Of a stretch of DNA of 64,000 nucleotides, positions 5,579 through 14,351 are shown piece after piece. The stretch is from an uncultured Collinsella sp. (GTDB lineage Bacteria > Actinomycetota > Coriobacteriia > Coriobacteriales > Coriobacteriaceae): NCBI GenBank assembly GCA_958415665.1, contig CATYZK010000002.1, positions 1 to 64,000 on the forward strand. The letters are read 5' to 3'. Numbering within the stretch: the stretch's first letter is position 1; the number at the start of each line of letters is the position of its first letter. The translations under genes and the position numbers were made by a program. A model generated the notes under the pieces. That model saw only the letters and a list, made by a program, of their open reading frames with translations. It had not been told where the DNA came from and made no database searches.

Positions 5579-7939
5579 CTAAACGCGGCGCTTAAGCTGG
5601 GCTCCACCCTCACCGGGCATCAGGCGGCGCGCGTCGTAGACCGAGTCAACGCTGCTGATGGAGGCCAGCAGCGGATCCAGACCACTCGCGTCCGAGATCT
5701 CGACCATAAAGCGCAGGGTTGCAATACCCTCGCGGTTGGTCGACGTGGCGGCAGAAAGGATATTGCCGCCCGCATCGCCAATGGCAATGGTGACATCCTT
5801 GAGCAGGCCCATGCGGTCCAGGCACTCGACCACGATCTCGACCTGGAAGAGGGTGTCGGCAGCGCCGTCCCACTCCACTTCGATCATGCGCTCGGGATGC
5901 TCCATAAGACCCTTGACGTTGGGACAGTTGGCGCGATGCACCGAAACGCCACGACCGCGCGTGATGAAGCCGACGATGTCGTCGCCCGTCACGGGGTTGC
6001 AGCAATGAGCCAGACGGACCAGTAGGCCGCTGTTGCTCTCGCCCTTGACGATAATGCCGTTACTGGCGCTCTTGCCGCGCTTTTGCGGCTTGCGGTTGGA
6101 GCCGCGAGCAGGCTGCTTCACGACCTCGGCGATAGCCTCGGCCTTGGTGAGCTGTTCCTCGGGCTTGGGGTCCAAGATTTGCTCGACCTTATTGCCCACA
6201 GCGCGCGGGGCAACCTTGCCGGCGCCGACGGCGGCAAACAGGTCCTCGAGCTGCTTGAAGTTAAACTGCTCCGCCACGGCGTTGAGCGCACGCGTCGAAC
6301 GCGGCGTAGAAATGCCATAGCCACGCTTACGCAGGTCCTTAGCCAGCATATCGCGACCAGCAGCAGCGTCGTCGTCCTTGGTCGCAGCGGCAAAATAGCG
6401 GCGGATCTTTGACTTGGCGGAAGGTGTCTTAACGATCTTGAGCCAATCACGCGACGGCTTGGAACTCTTGTTAGTCAGAATCTCGACACGGTCACCCGTC
6501 TTAATCTCGTGCGTGAGCGGAGCCACCGCACCGTTGATTTTGGCGCCGACGCAATGGTTTCCCACCTCGGTGTGAACGGCGTAGGCAAAGTCGAGCGGCG
6601 TGGAGCCGGCACGAAGCGCCATGACCTCGCCCTTGGGCGTAAAGACAAAGATCTCCTGATCGAAGAGGTCGACCTTCAGCGAATGCAGGTATTCCTTGGC
6701 ATCGGTGATCTCGTCGGAAGCCGCCCAATCGAGCGAATGCTTGAGCCAGTTGATCTGGTCGTCCAAACGTTGAGCGTCATTGGTCTTGGAAGCAGACGAT
6801 CCGCCCGACTTCTTATATAGCCAGTGGGCGGCAATGCCGTACTCGGCCTGCTCATGCATCTCATAGGTTCGAATCTGAATCTCGAGCGGGCGGGCCGTGG
6901 GGCCGATAACCGTCGTATGGAGCGACTGGTAGTTATTGACCTTGGGCATGGCGATATAATCTTTAAAGCGACCGGGCATGGGGTGCCACAGCGTATGCAC
7001 CGCGCCGAGCGTGGAGTAGCAATCGCGCACCGAATGCGTGATGACGCGCAGTGCCACCAGGTCGTAGATCTCGGAAAATTCCTTGCCCTTGCGCTTCATC
7101 TTTTGGTAGATGGACCAATAGTGCTTGGAACGGCCGTTGATCTGGAAGTCCTCCAGGCCAATGCGGTTGAGCTCGTCGGTGAGTGTCTTGATGGTCTCGG
7201 CCAGATAGCGCTCACGGACCTCGCGCGACTCCGCCACCATGCGTGCGATGCGCCGGTAGGCGTCGGGCTCAAGGTAGAAGAAGGACAGGTCCTCGAGTTC
7301 CCATTTAATGGAACTCATGCCCAGACGGTCGGCCAGGGGCGCGTACACGTCCATGGTCTCACGAGCCTTAAACAGGCGACGGTCCTCACGCAGGGCTGCC
7401 AGCGTTCGCATGTTGTGCAGACGGTCGGCAAGCTTAACGATGATGACGCGAATGTCCTTGGACATGGCGAGGAACATCTTGCGCAGCGTGAGCGCCTGCT
7501 TCTCGTCCATGCTGTCGACTTCGATGTTGGTGAGCTTGGTCACGCCATCGACGAGCTCGGCCACCGTATCGCCAAACAGGCCGGAAACATCGGCAAGCGA
7601 GGTCTCAGTATCCTCGACGGTATCGTGCAGCAGCGCGGCGCACACCACATCGCAGTCCATCTTGAGATCGGCCAAAATGATGGCAACCTCGACGGGATGG
7701 TTAATGTACATCTCACCCGAGCGGCGCTTTTGGTTGCAGTGCTTCTCGGCGGCAAAGCAGTAGGCCTGCTCAACCTTAGAAAAGTCGTCCTCATTCATAT
7801 ATTTGAGGCACAGGCGCTCCAGCTTGTCGTAGCTGTCCGCCATAATCTCGGGCGGCAGCTCATCGGCATGCTTATAGTGCTCCATCTCCGAGAACGGTTG
7901 GAGGGTGGAATCATGGGCGGTACGGGCTGCGGCATCCAT
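5579..7939 (-). CDS. relA: Bifunctional (p)ppGpp synthetase/hydrolase
   Basis: This Rel/SpoT enzyme makes and degrades (p)ppGpp, the stringent-response alarmone, on starved ribosomes. Domains in order: an HD hydrolase (residues about 50-200, with His105-Asp106 in ALLHDTVEDTE and HPVEVA at 81-86), a synthetase (about 240-400, with SKHYWSIYQKMKRKG and NYQSLHTTV), a TGS domain (about 440-510, EIFVFTPKGE), a central helical/zinc-finger region (HCCNP), and a C-terminal ACT domain (about 705-785). Both active sites look intact, so it is likely bifunctional. At 786 residues it has the expected length. It starts 15 nt after the recJ stop, so the two probably form one operon. Confidence 0.96.
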   Translation of the reverse strand: MDAAARTAHDSTLQPFSEMEHYKHADELPPEIMADSYDKLERLCLKYMNEDDFSKVEQAYCFAAEKHCNQKRRSGEMYINHPVEVAIILADLKMDCDVVCAALLHDTVEDTETSLADVSGLFGDTVAELVDGVTKLTNIEVDSMDEKQALTLRKMFLAMSKDIRVIIVKLADRLHNMRTLAALREDRRLFKARETMDVYAPLADRLGMSSIKWELEDLSFFYLEPDAYRRIARMVAESREVRERYLAETIKTLTDELNRIGLEDFQINGRSKHYWSIYQKMKRKGKEFSEIYDLVALRVITHSVRDCYSTLGAVHTLWHPMPGRFKDYIAMPKVNNYQSLHTTVIGPTARPLEIQIRTYEMHEQAEYGIAAHWLYKKSGGSSASKTNDAQRLDDQINWLKHSLDWAASDEITDAKEYLHSLKVDLFDQEIFVFTPKGEVMALRAGSTPLDFAYAVHTEVGNHCVGAKINGAVAPLTHEIKTGDRVEILTNKSSKPSRDWLKIVKTPSAKSKIRRYFAAATKDDDAAAGRDMLAKDLRKRGYGISTPRSTRALNAVAEQFNFKQLEDLFAAVGAGKVAPRAVGNKVEQILDPKPEEQLTKAEAIAEVVKQPARGSNRKPQKRGKSASNGIIVKGESNSGLLVRLAHCCNPVTGDDIVGFITRGRGVSVHRANCPNVKGLMEHPERMIEVEWDGAADTLFQVEIVVECLDRMGLLKDVTIAIGDAGGNILSAATSTNREGIATLRFMVEISDASGLDPLLASISSVDSVYDARRLMPGEGGAQLKRRV

Positions 7940-7954
7940 CGAGGTCCCCTTCCC

Positions 7955-10900
7955 CTAGGCCCGCGGTACGATCGGGCGGTTAACTTTGGCTAGCATATCA
8001 GAAGCGCACGAGTCGAGCGCCCAGCTCCGGAAAGCCGAAAACTCCATGCGCGAGCGCAAGCCCTCCAAATAGCGAATTGACCTGCTCAATTGCACGCGGC
8101 CGGGGTTTTCGGCCATCGCGATGCGACGGGTGTCGTCAAACCCCGAAACGCGACAAAAACCAAGCTCTTCGAAGATTCCCAGGCCGCTTTCCACCGAGCG
8201 CTCGTCGACCGGCGTGCGGGCATCGATGGCAAGGCACATCTGCGCGATGTCGATATCGCTCGCGCAGAATGAATCATCCCCGGTCTTGCCGCGGTTGGAG
8301 CGCCACATGGTCTGCAGCGCGCGATAGAGTGTGACGAGCTCGTCGCGCTCGGGTGCGTAGCAGTCGAGCAGGCGCTCGTTGATGCGGGCATCGCGCGACG
8401 AATAGAGCAGGTGGATCACGGCGGGCTGGCCATCGCGGCCGGCACGTCCGCTCATCTGGTTGAACTCGATGGCGCCAAACGGCATGTGGTACAGCACGAC
8501 ATGGCGGATATCGGGCAGGTTGACACCCTCGCCAAAGGCGGAGGTCGAAACGATGCAGCTGAGGCTTCCGTCTCGGAATGCTTCCTCCACGCGACGGCGA
8601 TCGGAACGCGCAAGCCCCGCGTTATAGAACGCGATATGGGTTGCGCAATCGGGCACACGCTTGCGCAACGTCTTGGCGAGCGCCACGGACTGGTCGCGCG
8701 AATTGACGTAAATGACGGTCTTCTCCCCCGTCGCCACGATCGACACCAAACGGTTCTCGCGGCTCGCAAGGTCGCGGTCGTCCTCGAGCTGCAAGTTCTC
8801 GCGCACCGTCTCGTCGACCACCGTGCGAGTAATCGGCAGCATGCGGGCAAGCTCGGCCACGACCGGAGCCGTCGCGGTGGCCGTCGCAGCCATAACAACC
8901 GGGTCGCCCAGGGCTTTGAGGATATCGGGCATGTCGAGATAGGCGCTGCGGTCGCCGCCCTTGGCAAGGCCGGCGTGGTGTGCCTCATCGATAACGACAA
9001 AGCCGATGCGGCCCGAACGCGCGAAGCGGTCACGGTGGATAGATAGGAACTCGGGCGTCGTGAGCACGATACCGGTGCGGCCCGAAGCTAGGCCGGCGAA
9101 CACGTCATCGCGTGCGGCCTCCACGGTCTCGCCGGTCAGCACGCCAACGCTAATGCCAAGCGCTGCCATCGTCGACGAGAGGTGATAGGCCTGGTCGGCA
9201 ACAAGCGCGCGCAGCGGATAGACAAAGATACTCGCACGTCCGCGAAGGACAGCCTCGCGCGCAGCATGTACATGGAAGATGAGAGACTTGCCGCGGCCCG
9301 TTCCCATAACGGCCAAGACGCTCTGGTGGTCGGCCAAGGCATCGAGCGCCTCAACCTGCGCGCGGTGCGGCTGGTTCGATCCGATAAAGCTATGGATAAG
9401 CGAGCGCGTGAGCTCGGTATAGGAAAGCTGGGCGAGCGTCTCGCGCTTACGCGACTCCAGGCGCAGGCTGGAATCCGCCGGCTGCACGCCACGACGAAGC
9501 TCGCATGCCGGATCGTCGACGCTGGGCAGCGTGGTATCGCGGACCAGAACATCCTTGATCATGAGCTTGGGCTTCACACGCCCCTGCCAATGCTCGGCCA
9601 CGGCCTCGAACACCAAGTCGACGGCGCTGTCGCAATTGATAAGCCTGTCGATCTGCGGTACGCGGAACATGATTGCCGGCACGCTCGCGGCTCCATCCGT
9701 CGCCACGAAGCGCATATGCTCGCCGGTTTTGCCCACCACGGCGCGGTCGCACATCGTCACGCCCTCGACAGCCAGCAGCGGCACCTTGTTGCCTTGGCCA
9801 AACGGCTCAAGACGGGAGATTTGCTCGATAGTCTCGATATTCAGCTCGGAAAGGTCGACGGTGGCGGCGACCTCGTCGGTGTCTTCAAAGTCCTCGGTGG
9901 GAAGCTCGGACAGCACGGCGGAAAGGCGGCGGCGGAACTCGTCGAGCTTGGATGCCTCGATGGTCACACCCACCGCACCGGCATGTCCGCCGCGACGAAT
10001 CAGCAGGTCGGAACAGCGCTCGACGGCGTCAAACAGGTTAACTTTGCCCACCGAGCGACCAGAACCGCGCGCGATACCGTCCTCGATCGAGAACAGCAGC
10101 GCCGGCACGTGATAGCGGTTGGTCAGACGGCTTGCCACGATGCCCTTGACGCCCTCGTGCCAGCCCTCGCCACCCACGACGATTGCGCGTCCGCCGTCAT
10201 AGGTCTTCTCGACCTTTGCCATGGCATCGCGCGTGAGCTCCGCCTCGATCTCACGGCGCTGGCGGTTAATCTCCTCGAGCTCAGCCGCCAGTGCGCTTGC
10301 TTCGATGGGATCGCGGGCAAGCAGCAGGTCGAGCGCCAGCTTGGGATCGGCCATGCGACCGGCAGCGTTTAAGCGGGGAATGAGCGAGAACGATAGGCCA
10401 TCCGCCGTAATGCTCGAAAGGTCCGCCTTGGCGAGCGCAGCAAGCGCGATATAGCCGGGACGAGCGGTTACGCGCATCTGCTGGATGCCCTCGGCAACCA
10501 GCGCGCGGTTCTCGGGCGTGAGCGGCATCATGTCGGACACGGTGCCCAGCGCCGCGACCTCGATGAGCGAACGCCAATACGACGGCTTGCCCAGGCGCTC
10601 ACCCAGGACTTGCACCAGCTTGAGCGCCACACCAGCACCGGCAAGTTCACGCGAGGGCCCCTCACCCTCGAGCTTGGGGTCGGTCAGGGGCACGCCCTGC
10701 GGCACCTGGTCGGACGGCTCATGGTGGTCCGTAACCACCAGATCGATTCCCAGGCTCTCCAGATAGGAAACCTCTTCCTTGGCGGCAATGCCGTTATCGA
10801 CGGTCACGATCAACTGGGGGTGAGCGAGCTCGTTAACGCGGTCGAGCGCCGCGCGCGAAAGACCGTAGCCCTCGTCAAAGCGATGCGGAATAAACGGCGT

Positions 10901-11242
10901 GACATCGGCGCCAAACGTGCGCAGTGCCTCGGTTAACAGGCAGGTCGACGTAATACCGTCAACGTCAAAATCGCCAAAGACCGCAATGTGCTCGTGGTTG
11001 CGAACAGCACGCTCGACGCGGTCGGCAACGACCGACATGCCCGGGATAATGAGTGGGTCGGCCCAGTCGCGATCGAGCGAAGGCGTCAAAAACAGCTGGC
11101 CTTCTTCGATGGATGTAATGCCGTGCGCAACCATAATGCGCGCCACCAGCCCGGGTATTCCCAGGCCAGCCGAAAGCTCCTTTTCGAGTTCGGGGTTTTG
11201 CTGAGCGACCGCCCAGCGATGCGTCGTCTTAAGCGATGACAT
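7955..11242 (-). CDS. recJ: RecJ exonuclease fused to a RecQ-like helicase
   Basis: RecJ is a 5'-3' single-strand DNA exonuclease of recombination and repair. The N-terminal half has DHH-family metal motifs (Asp91, Asp93, Asp95 in DFDVDG; TVDNGI; VTDHHEP), a DHHA1 domain ending in RRGGHAGAVG, and an OB-fold region. The C-terminal half (from about residue 610) is a superfamily 2 helicase: Walker A MGTGRGKS near residue 645, DEAH in VVIDEAHHAG near 752, and motif VI QMSGRAGRDGQ. Ordinary RecJ is about 570-780 residues; this is 1095. I chose the ATG at 11242 (GGGGGTGGG upstream) over a GTG at 11287. It is probably co-transcribed with relA. Confidence 0.92.
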   Translation of the reverse strand: MSSLKTTHRWAVAQQNPELEKELSAGLGIPGLVARIMVAHGITSIEEGQLFLTPSLDRDWADPLIIPGMSVVADRVERAVRNHEHIAVFGDFDVDGITSTCLLTEALRTFGADVTPFIPHRFDEGYGLSRAALDRVNELAHPQLIVTVDNGIAAKEEVSYLESLGIDLVVTDHHEPSDQVPQGVPLTDPKLEGEGPSRELAGAGVALKLVQVLGERLGKPSYWRSLIEVAALGTVSDMMPLTPENRALVAEGIQQMRVTARPGYIALAALAKADLSSITADGLSFSLIPRLNAAGRMADPKLALDLLLARDPIEASALAAELEEINRQRREIEAELTRDAMAKVEKTYDGGRAIVVGGEGWHEGVKGIVASRLTNRYHVPALLFSIEDGIARGSGRSVGKVNLFDAVERCSDLLIRRGGHAGAVGVTIEASKLDEFRRRLSAVLSELPTEDFEDTDEVAATVDLSELNIETIEQISRLEPFGQGNKVPLLAVEGVTMCDRAVVGKTGEHMRFVATDGAASVPAIMFRVPQIDRLINCDSAVDLVFEAVAEHWQGRVKPKLMIKDVLVRDTTLPSVDDPACELRRGVQPADSSLRLESRKRETLAQLSYTELTRSLIHSFIGSNQPHRAQVEALDALADHQSVLAVMGTGRGKSLIFHVHAAREAVLRGRASIFVYPLRALVADQAYHLSSTMAALGISVGVLTGETVEAARDDVFAGLASGRTGIVLTTPEFLSIHRDRFARSGRIGFVVIDEAHHAGLAKGGDRSAYLDMPDILKALGDPVVMAATATATAPVVAELARMLPITRTVVDETVRENLQLEDDRDLASRENRLVSIVATGEKTVIYVNSRDQSVALAKTLRKRVPDCATHIAFYNAGLARSDRRRVEEAFRDGSLSCIVSTSAFGEGVNLPDIRHVVLYHMPFGAIEFNQMSGRAGRDGQPAVIHLLYSSRDARINERLLDCYAPERDELVTLYRALQTMWRSNRGKTGDDSFCASDIDIAQMCLAIDARTPVDERSVESGLGIFEELGFCRVSGFDDTRRIAMAENPGRVQLSRSIRYLEGLRSRMEFSAFRSWALDSCASDMLAKVNRPIVPRA

Positions 11243-11294
11243 AGGCGCCCACCCCCGATAGGGGCAGGTCGCCGCGATACCTCTCACGGTTCAT
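11229..11294 (-). CDS. Possible 21-codon leader peptide upstream of recJ
   Basis: An ATG at 11294, with GAGGAC 8 nt before it, opens a 21-codon frame (begins MNRERYRGDL) that ends in TAA at 11229-11231. It overlaps the recJ start by 14 nt in another frame. Such an arrangement can couple translation, but the peptide resembles nothing I know and may be chance. Confidence 0.25.
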   Translation of the reverse strand: MNRERYRGDLPLSGVGAYVIA

Positions 11295-11350
11295 AGCGAT
11301 GAGTCCTCTGTGTATGCCCGCTTCGGCAGGCAGATCTGTTGAACGGATTT

Positions 11351-11356
11351 ATTATA
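11351..11356 (-). promoter_or_regulatory. Consensus -10 element for recJ-relA
   Basis: A perfect TATAAT lies on the minus strand about 110 nt ahead of the recJ start. No -35 hexamer close to consensus is found at 16-18 nt spacing. Confidence 0.5.
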
Positions 11357-11518
11357 CCGTGCAGCGCGGACGCAAATCGCCGCAGCACGCCGCGGTTTCG
11401 GTAAACGATGCCGGTAATAGCCTCGAAATATTCGAGCGTTTCTGACGCACGGACGCATGCGAGCGTCTAGCATATCCATTCAAAACGGATTCACGAGCAA
11501 AGGGAGTCACAAGCGCAT

Positions 11519-12517
11519 ATGAAGCAATGGGTTGGACTGGGCAAGTTTCTCGCGGGGCACATGCAGGTCATCGTTCCGATTTGCGTGACGCTCGGCGTGC
11601 TCTTTCCCCAGCAGATCGGCGTGCTCAAGCCCATCGTTCCCGCCCTGTTTACCTTTATGACGTTCCAAGGTGCGCTCAGCAACACCTTTCACCAGGTTGC
11701 CGAGGTGTTCCGCCGTCCGTTGCACCTGGTCTTGGCGCTGCTCGTCTCGGCGGTGCTCATCCCTATCGCAGCCTATGCCATGGGGTCGTTGTTCTTTGGT
11801 TCCAACCCCAACCTTGTCTGCGGCATCGTGCTCGAGTACAGCGTACCCGTGGCAATCACCGCCTTTATGTGGATTAGCATGTTCGGCGGCAACGGCCCGC
11901 TTGCGCTCACCATTATCCTGACGTCCTCGGTCATCTCGCCTGTGACGATTCCGCTCACGCTCAAGCTCCTGCTGGGCGCCACCGTCTCGATCGATGTGCC
12001 GAGCATGATGCAGAACATGGCCTTTATGATCGCCATCCCCGCCGTGCTCGGCATCGTCATCAACGAACTCACGCGCGGCTGGGGTCACGAGAAGCTCTCC
12101 CCCGCGCTCTCGCCCGCTTGCAAGTTCATGATGATGGGCGTCATCGCGTCCAACTCCACCGCCATGAGCGAGTACGTGCTGCATATGAATGTTGAGCGCT
12201 TGGAAGTCGCCCTCTTTATCCTGGCGTTCGCCATCAGCGGCTTTATCATCGGCATTCTGGTCGCACGCGCCCTGCACCTGCAGTATGGCGAGGCGACCAC
12301 CATGTGCTTTACCTGCGGCATGCGTAATATCTCTTCGGGCGCTGTCATCGCCACACAGTATTTTCCCGGCGAAGTGGTATTCCCCGTCATGTGCGGCACG
12401 CTGTTTCAGCAGGTGTTGGCCTCAATTATCGGACACCTCTTTGAGCGCCTGACCGGCGAGGAGCGCGCCGCCCAGCGCAAGCGGGTCGAGGCTGGCCGCG
12501 ACGCCATGGCGCGCTAG
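11519..12517 (+). CDS. Bile acid:sodium symporter (BASS) family transporter
   Basis: This is an integral membrane protein of 332 residues with about nine or ten hydrophobic segments spread over residues 15-315. The GMRNISSGAVIATQYFP segment near the C-terminus and the EYSVPVAI segment match the BASS/SBF fold, whose members move bile acids, pantoate, pyruvate or other organic anions with sodium. The substrate cannot be assigned; in a gut organism bile acid is only one option. It stands alone on the plus strand, divergent from recJ. The Shine-Dalgarno-like GGGAG is rather far (12 nt) from the ATG. Confidence 0.8.
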   Translation: MKQWVGLGKFLAGHMQVIVPICVTLGVLFPQQIGVLKPIVPALFTFMTFQGALSNTFHQVAEVFRRPLHLVLALLVSAVLIPIAAYAMGSLFFGSNPNLVCGIVLEYSVPVAITAFMWISMFGGNGPLALTIILTSSVISPVTIPLTLKLLLGATVSIDVPSMMQNMAFMIAIPAVLGIVINELTRGWGHEKLSPALSPACKFMMMGVIASNSTAMSEYVLHMNVERLEVALFILAFAISGFIIGILVARALHLQYGEATTMCFTCGMRNISSGAVIATQYFPGEVVFPVMCGTLFQQVLASIIGHLFERLTGEERAAQRKRVEAGRDAMAR

Positions 12518-12547
12518 GCTGTCCGCATTACGTGGGTGTTAGTCTTG

Positions 12548-13345
12548 CTATACGAGCGTTTCCAGATGCGCACGCAGACGCTCAGCATCGATATCGAGCG
12601 TGGTCTCGGCATTAACCTGGGCCAAACGATATCCGACAAAGTAGGGCGAAACCACCCAACGCGGAAGCGCCTTGGCAATGGTCCGACCGCCCAGGTGATA
12701 GAAGAACAAGTTGTACGACTCTGCGCGACCACCGTGGTGCTCGTTTAGGATATAGCGCAGAGCTACCTGAATCGCATCGGCAAAGAGATCCGCCTCGGCT
12801 TGGTCTCGTGCGTCATCGCTGGCGGCGATTCCCTGTGGGGCTGAAACGTTGATCTCAAAGAACCCCATGATCGGTTCGGTTGAGATATTGACCGAGATTC
12901 TCCCCTGTTGCCAGACATTAATGCCTTCGAAATTGGCGGAAGCCAGCGAAGCATAGCCGTCTTCCTGCTCCAAACCCACAATCTGCATGTGCGGATGGAC
13001 CAGACTGCCGCCCGAAAGTGGGCCCTTGTTCTTGTACATGAGAACGCTGCGATACTGTCGGGAGTCAATCATCCGCTGCCAGCAATCCAGAGCAAACCGC
13101 ATAACATGATGCAGCTCGTCCGGCGCATAGGTCACCAGGTCGGCGTCGTGGTCGGACGACTCAATCAATACGGTCTGGCGAGTGGCGCGCAAGGTCTTAA
13201 ACTTATTCTCGAGCCAGATGCAGTCACCGTCGCGCTGGATGATGTTGGCGAGCCCCTCCGTGTCGCAAAAGGGGCACGCAGTACCGGGGCGGCGGTTGTC
13301 GTCGGGCTTACCGTTCGCCTGCTGAACGTCAAATACCAGCGCCAC
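12548..13345 (-). CDS. DUF4931/GalT-HIT superfamily protein
   Basis: The 265-residue product has a zinc-ribbon-like CPFC (Cys24, Cys27) and SLVHPHMQIVG, where His117 and His119 match the HPHxQ active site of galactose-1-phosphate uridylyltransferase-like proteins. In that family the second His carries the nucleotidyl intermediate. It is therefore probably a nucleotidyltransferase or nucleotide hydrolase of the HIT/GalT superfamily, matching the DUF4931 type. There is no membrane segment. It lies 3 nt after cutC, so the two are likely co-translated. GalT itself is less likely because no galactose genes are near. Confidence 0.72.
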   Translation of the reverse strand: MALVFDVQQANGKPDDNRRPGTACPFCDTEGLANIIQRDGDCIWLENKFKTLRATRQTVLIESSDHDADLVTYAPDELHHVMRFALDCWQRMIDSRQYRSVLMYKNKGPLSGGSLVHPHMQIVGLEQEDGYASLASANFEGINVWQQGRISVNISTEPIMGFFEINVSAPQGIAASDDARDQAEADLFADAIQVALRYILNEHHGGRAESYNLFFYHLGGRTIAKALPRWVVSPYFVGYRLAQVNAETTLDIDAERLRAHLETLV

Positions 13346-13348
13346 GGG

Positions 13349-14026
13349 TTATACCTCCAGCGGCACGATCTTGGTGCCATGGAGCTCGGAGACGCCCAGT
13401 GCCGCCGCCACGGTATCGCGATTGGCCGTGGAAATGCCGCCACCGGGAAGGATGGTCAGGCGGTCGCCCGCGTACTCGATCAAGCGGGCCAGGTTTTCGA
13501 AGTTGTCCTCGATCGGCGTACCGGCAGTACCACCGTGCGTCAGAATGCGCGTGACGCCGCAGTCGGCGAGCGTGTCAATGGCGTCCAGCTGAGCCTCGGG
13601 CGAGAGCTGGTCAAACGCCATGTGGAAAGTGATGTCGATAGGATCGCGCTTGCACTCCTCGGTCGCGCAGCCCGCAGCCATCACGAGGGCGCCAAGCGTA
13701 AGTTCGTCGAGCGCCCATCCGCCCGCGCAGGGCTTGCAGCAGCCAAAGACCAAGCCGTCAACGCCCGCACTCACGGCAAGGCCCAGATCCATCTCCATCA
13801 TACGCAGCTCGTCCTGGTTGTAGTGAAAGTCACCGCCACGCGGGCGAATCATGCACATCACCCGTGCATCGTGCTCGTGAGCATAGTTGGTCGTAGCGCT
13901 GATAACGCCGGCCGAAGGCGTAGTGCCACCAACGGCAAGGTTGTCGCACAGCTCGATACGCCTTGCACCGGCATCGATAGCCGCCGGCACACGCTCAAAG
14001 TTCTCGGCACAAAACTCGTACAGCAT
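13349..14026 (-). CDS. cutC: CutC family protein
   Basis: CutC is a TIM-barrel protein first linked to copper homeostasis, though its biochemical role is still disputed. Visible family features are the N-terminus FCAENFERVPAAIDAGARR, GGTTPSAG, VMIRPRGGDFHY, VFGC, TFHMAFDQ and RILTHGG, ending in LPGGGI. The 225-residue length is usual. The ATG at 14026 is preceded by GGGGGT; a longer in-frame version would run through the palindrome upstream and is unlikely. The downstream gene is the HIT/GalT-like protein, an association with no obvious copper logic. Confidence 0.88.
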   Translation of the reverse strand: MLYEFCAENFERVPAAIDAGARRIELCDNLAVGGTTPSAGVISATTNYAHEHDARVMCMIRPRGGDFHYNQDELRMMEMDLGLAVSAGVDGLVFGCCKPCAGGWALDELTLGALVMAAGCATEECKRDPIDITFHMAFDQLSPEAQLDAIDTLADCGVTRILTHGGTAGTPIEDNFENLARLIEYAGDRLTILPGGGISTANRDTVAAALGVSELHGTKIVPLEV

Positions 14027-14084
14027 AGATAGACCCCCAAAGACAGCAGATGTTTTCCGACGGGCATTGTCACACACCCCCATG

Positions 14085-14153
14085 AAGTTGCGGTGGAATA
14101 GGGACTCTTTTGGCCTCTGAGGCTCCCATGTAGTCCCTATTCCACCGCAACTT
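14085..14153. repeat. Perfect 22-bp inverted repeat
   Basis: Positions 14085-14106 are exactly complementary to 14132-14153, and a smaller palindrome lies in the loop (GCCTC/GAGGC). It sits upstream of cutC. The arms contain AGGGACT/AGTCCCT, an element that recurs in palindromes elsewhere in the window. Confidence 0.75.
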
Positions 14154-14208
14154 AAAGGGGTAGTCGTTGGCATCTGCCACAACGTCGATGTTTTGGCAAC
14201 GACAGCGA

Positions 14209-14307
14209 AAGCCCGTCAGGGCGAGCAAGGTGCCTTGAAACGAGGCGGCATTGACCTTCTGGTCATGCCGCCGAAGTTGAAAGGCAGATTGCCGCCCTGG
14301 CGGGCTT
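14209..14307 (+). ncRNA. Branched structured element, candidate RNA
   Basis: A 15-bp closing stem (14209-14223 with 14293-14307) has one non-Watson-Crick position that is a U-G pair only in the plus-strand RNA. Inside are up to three hairpins: CAAG/CTTG (14226-14237), a 12-bp stem GGCGGCA-TGACC with a TTCT loop (14244-14272), and GGCA/TGCC (14283-14293). No reading frame explains it. It may be a small RNA, a dispersed repeat, or part of the liv 3' region. No promoter was identified. Confidence 0.45.
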
Positions 14308-14318
14308 GCAGCGTCAAG

Positions 14319-14350
14319 TAGTTACGGCGTTTGGTAAAACGCCGTAACTA
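14319..14350 (-). terminator. Hairpin at the end of the liv operon
   Basis: A perfect 14-bp stem (TAGTTACGGCGTTT with its complement) around GGTA begins right after the livF stop. No strong T run follows on the minus strand, so it may terminate transcription weakly or protect the 3' end. Confidence 0.5.
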
Positions 14351-14351
14351 T

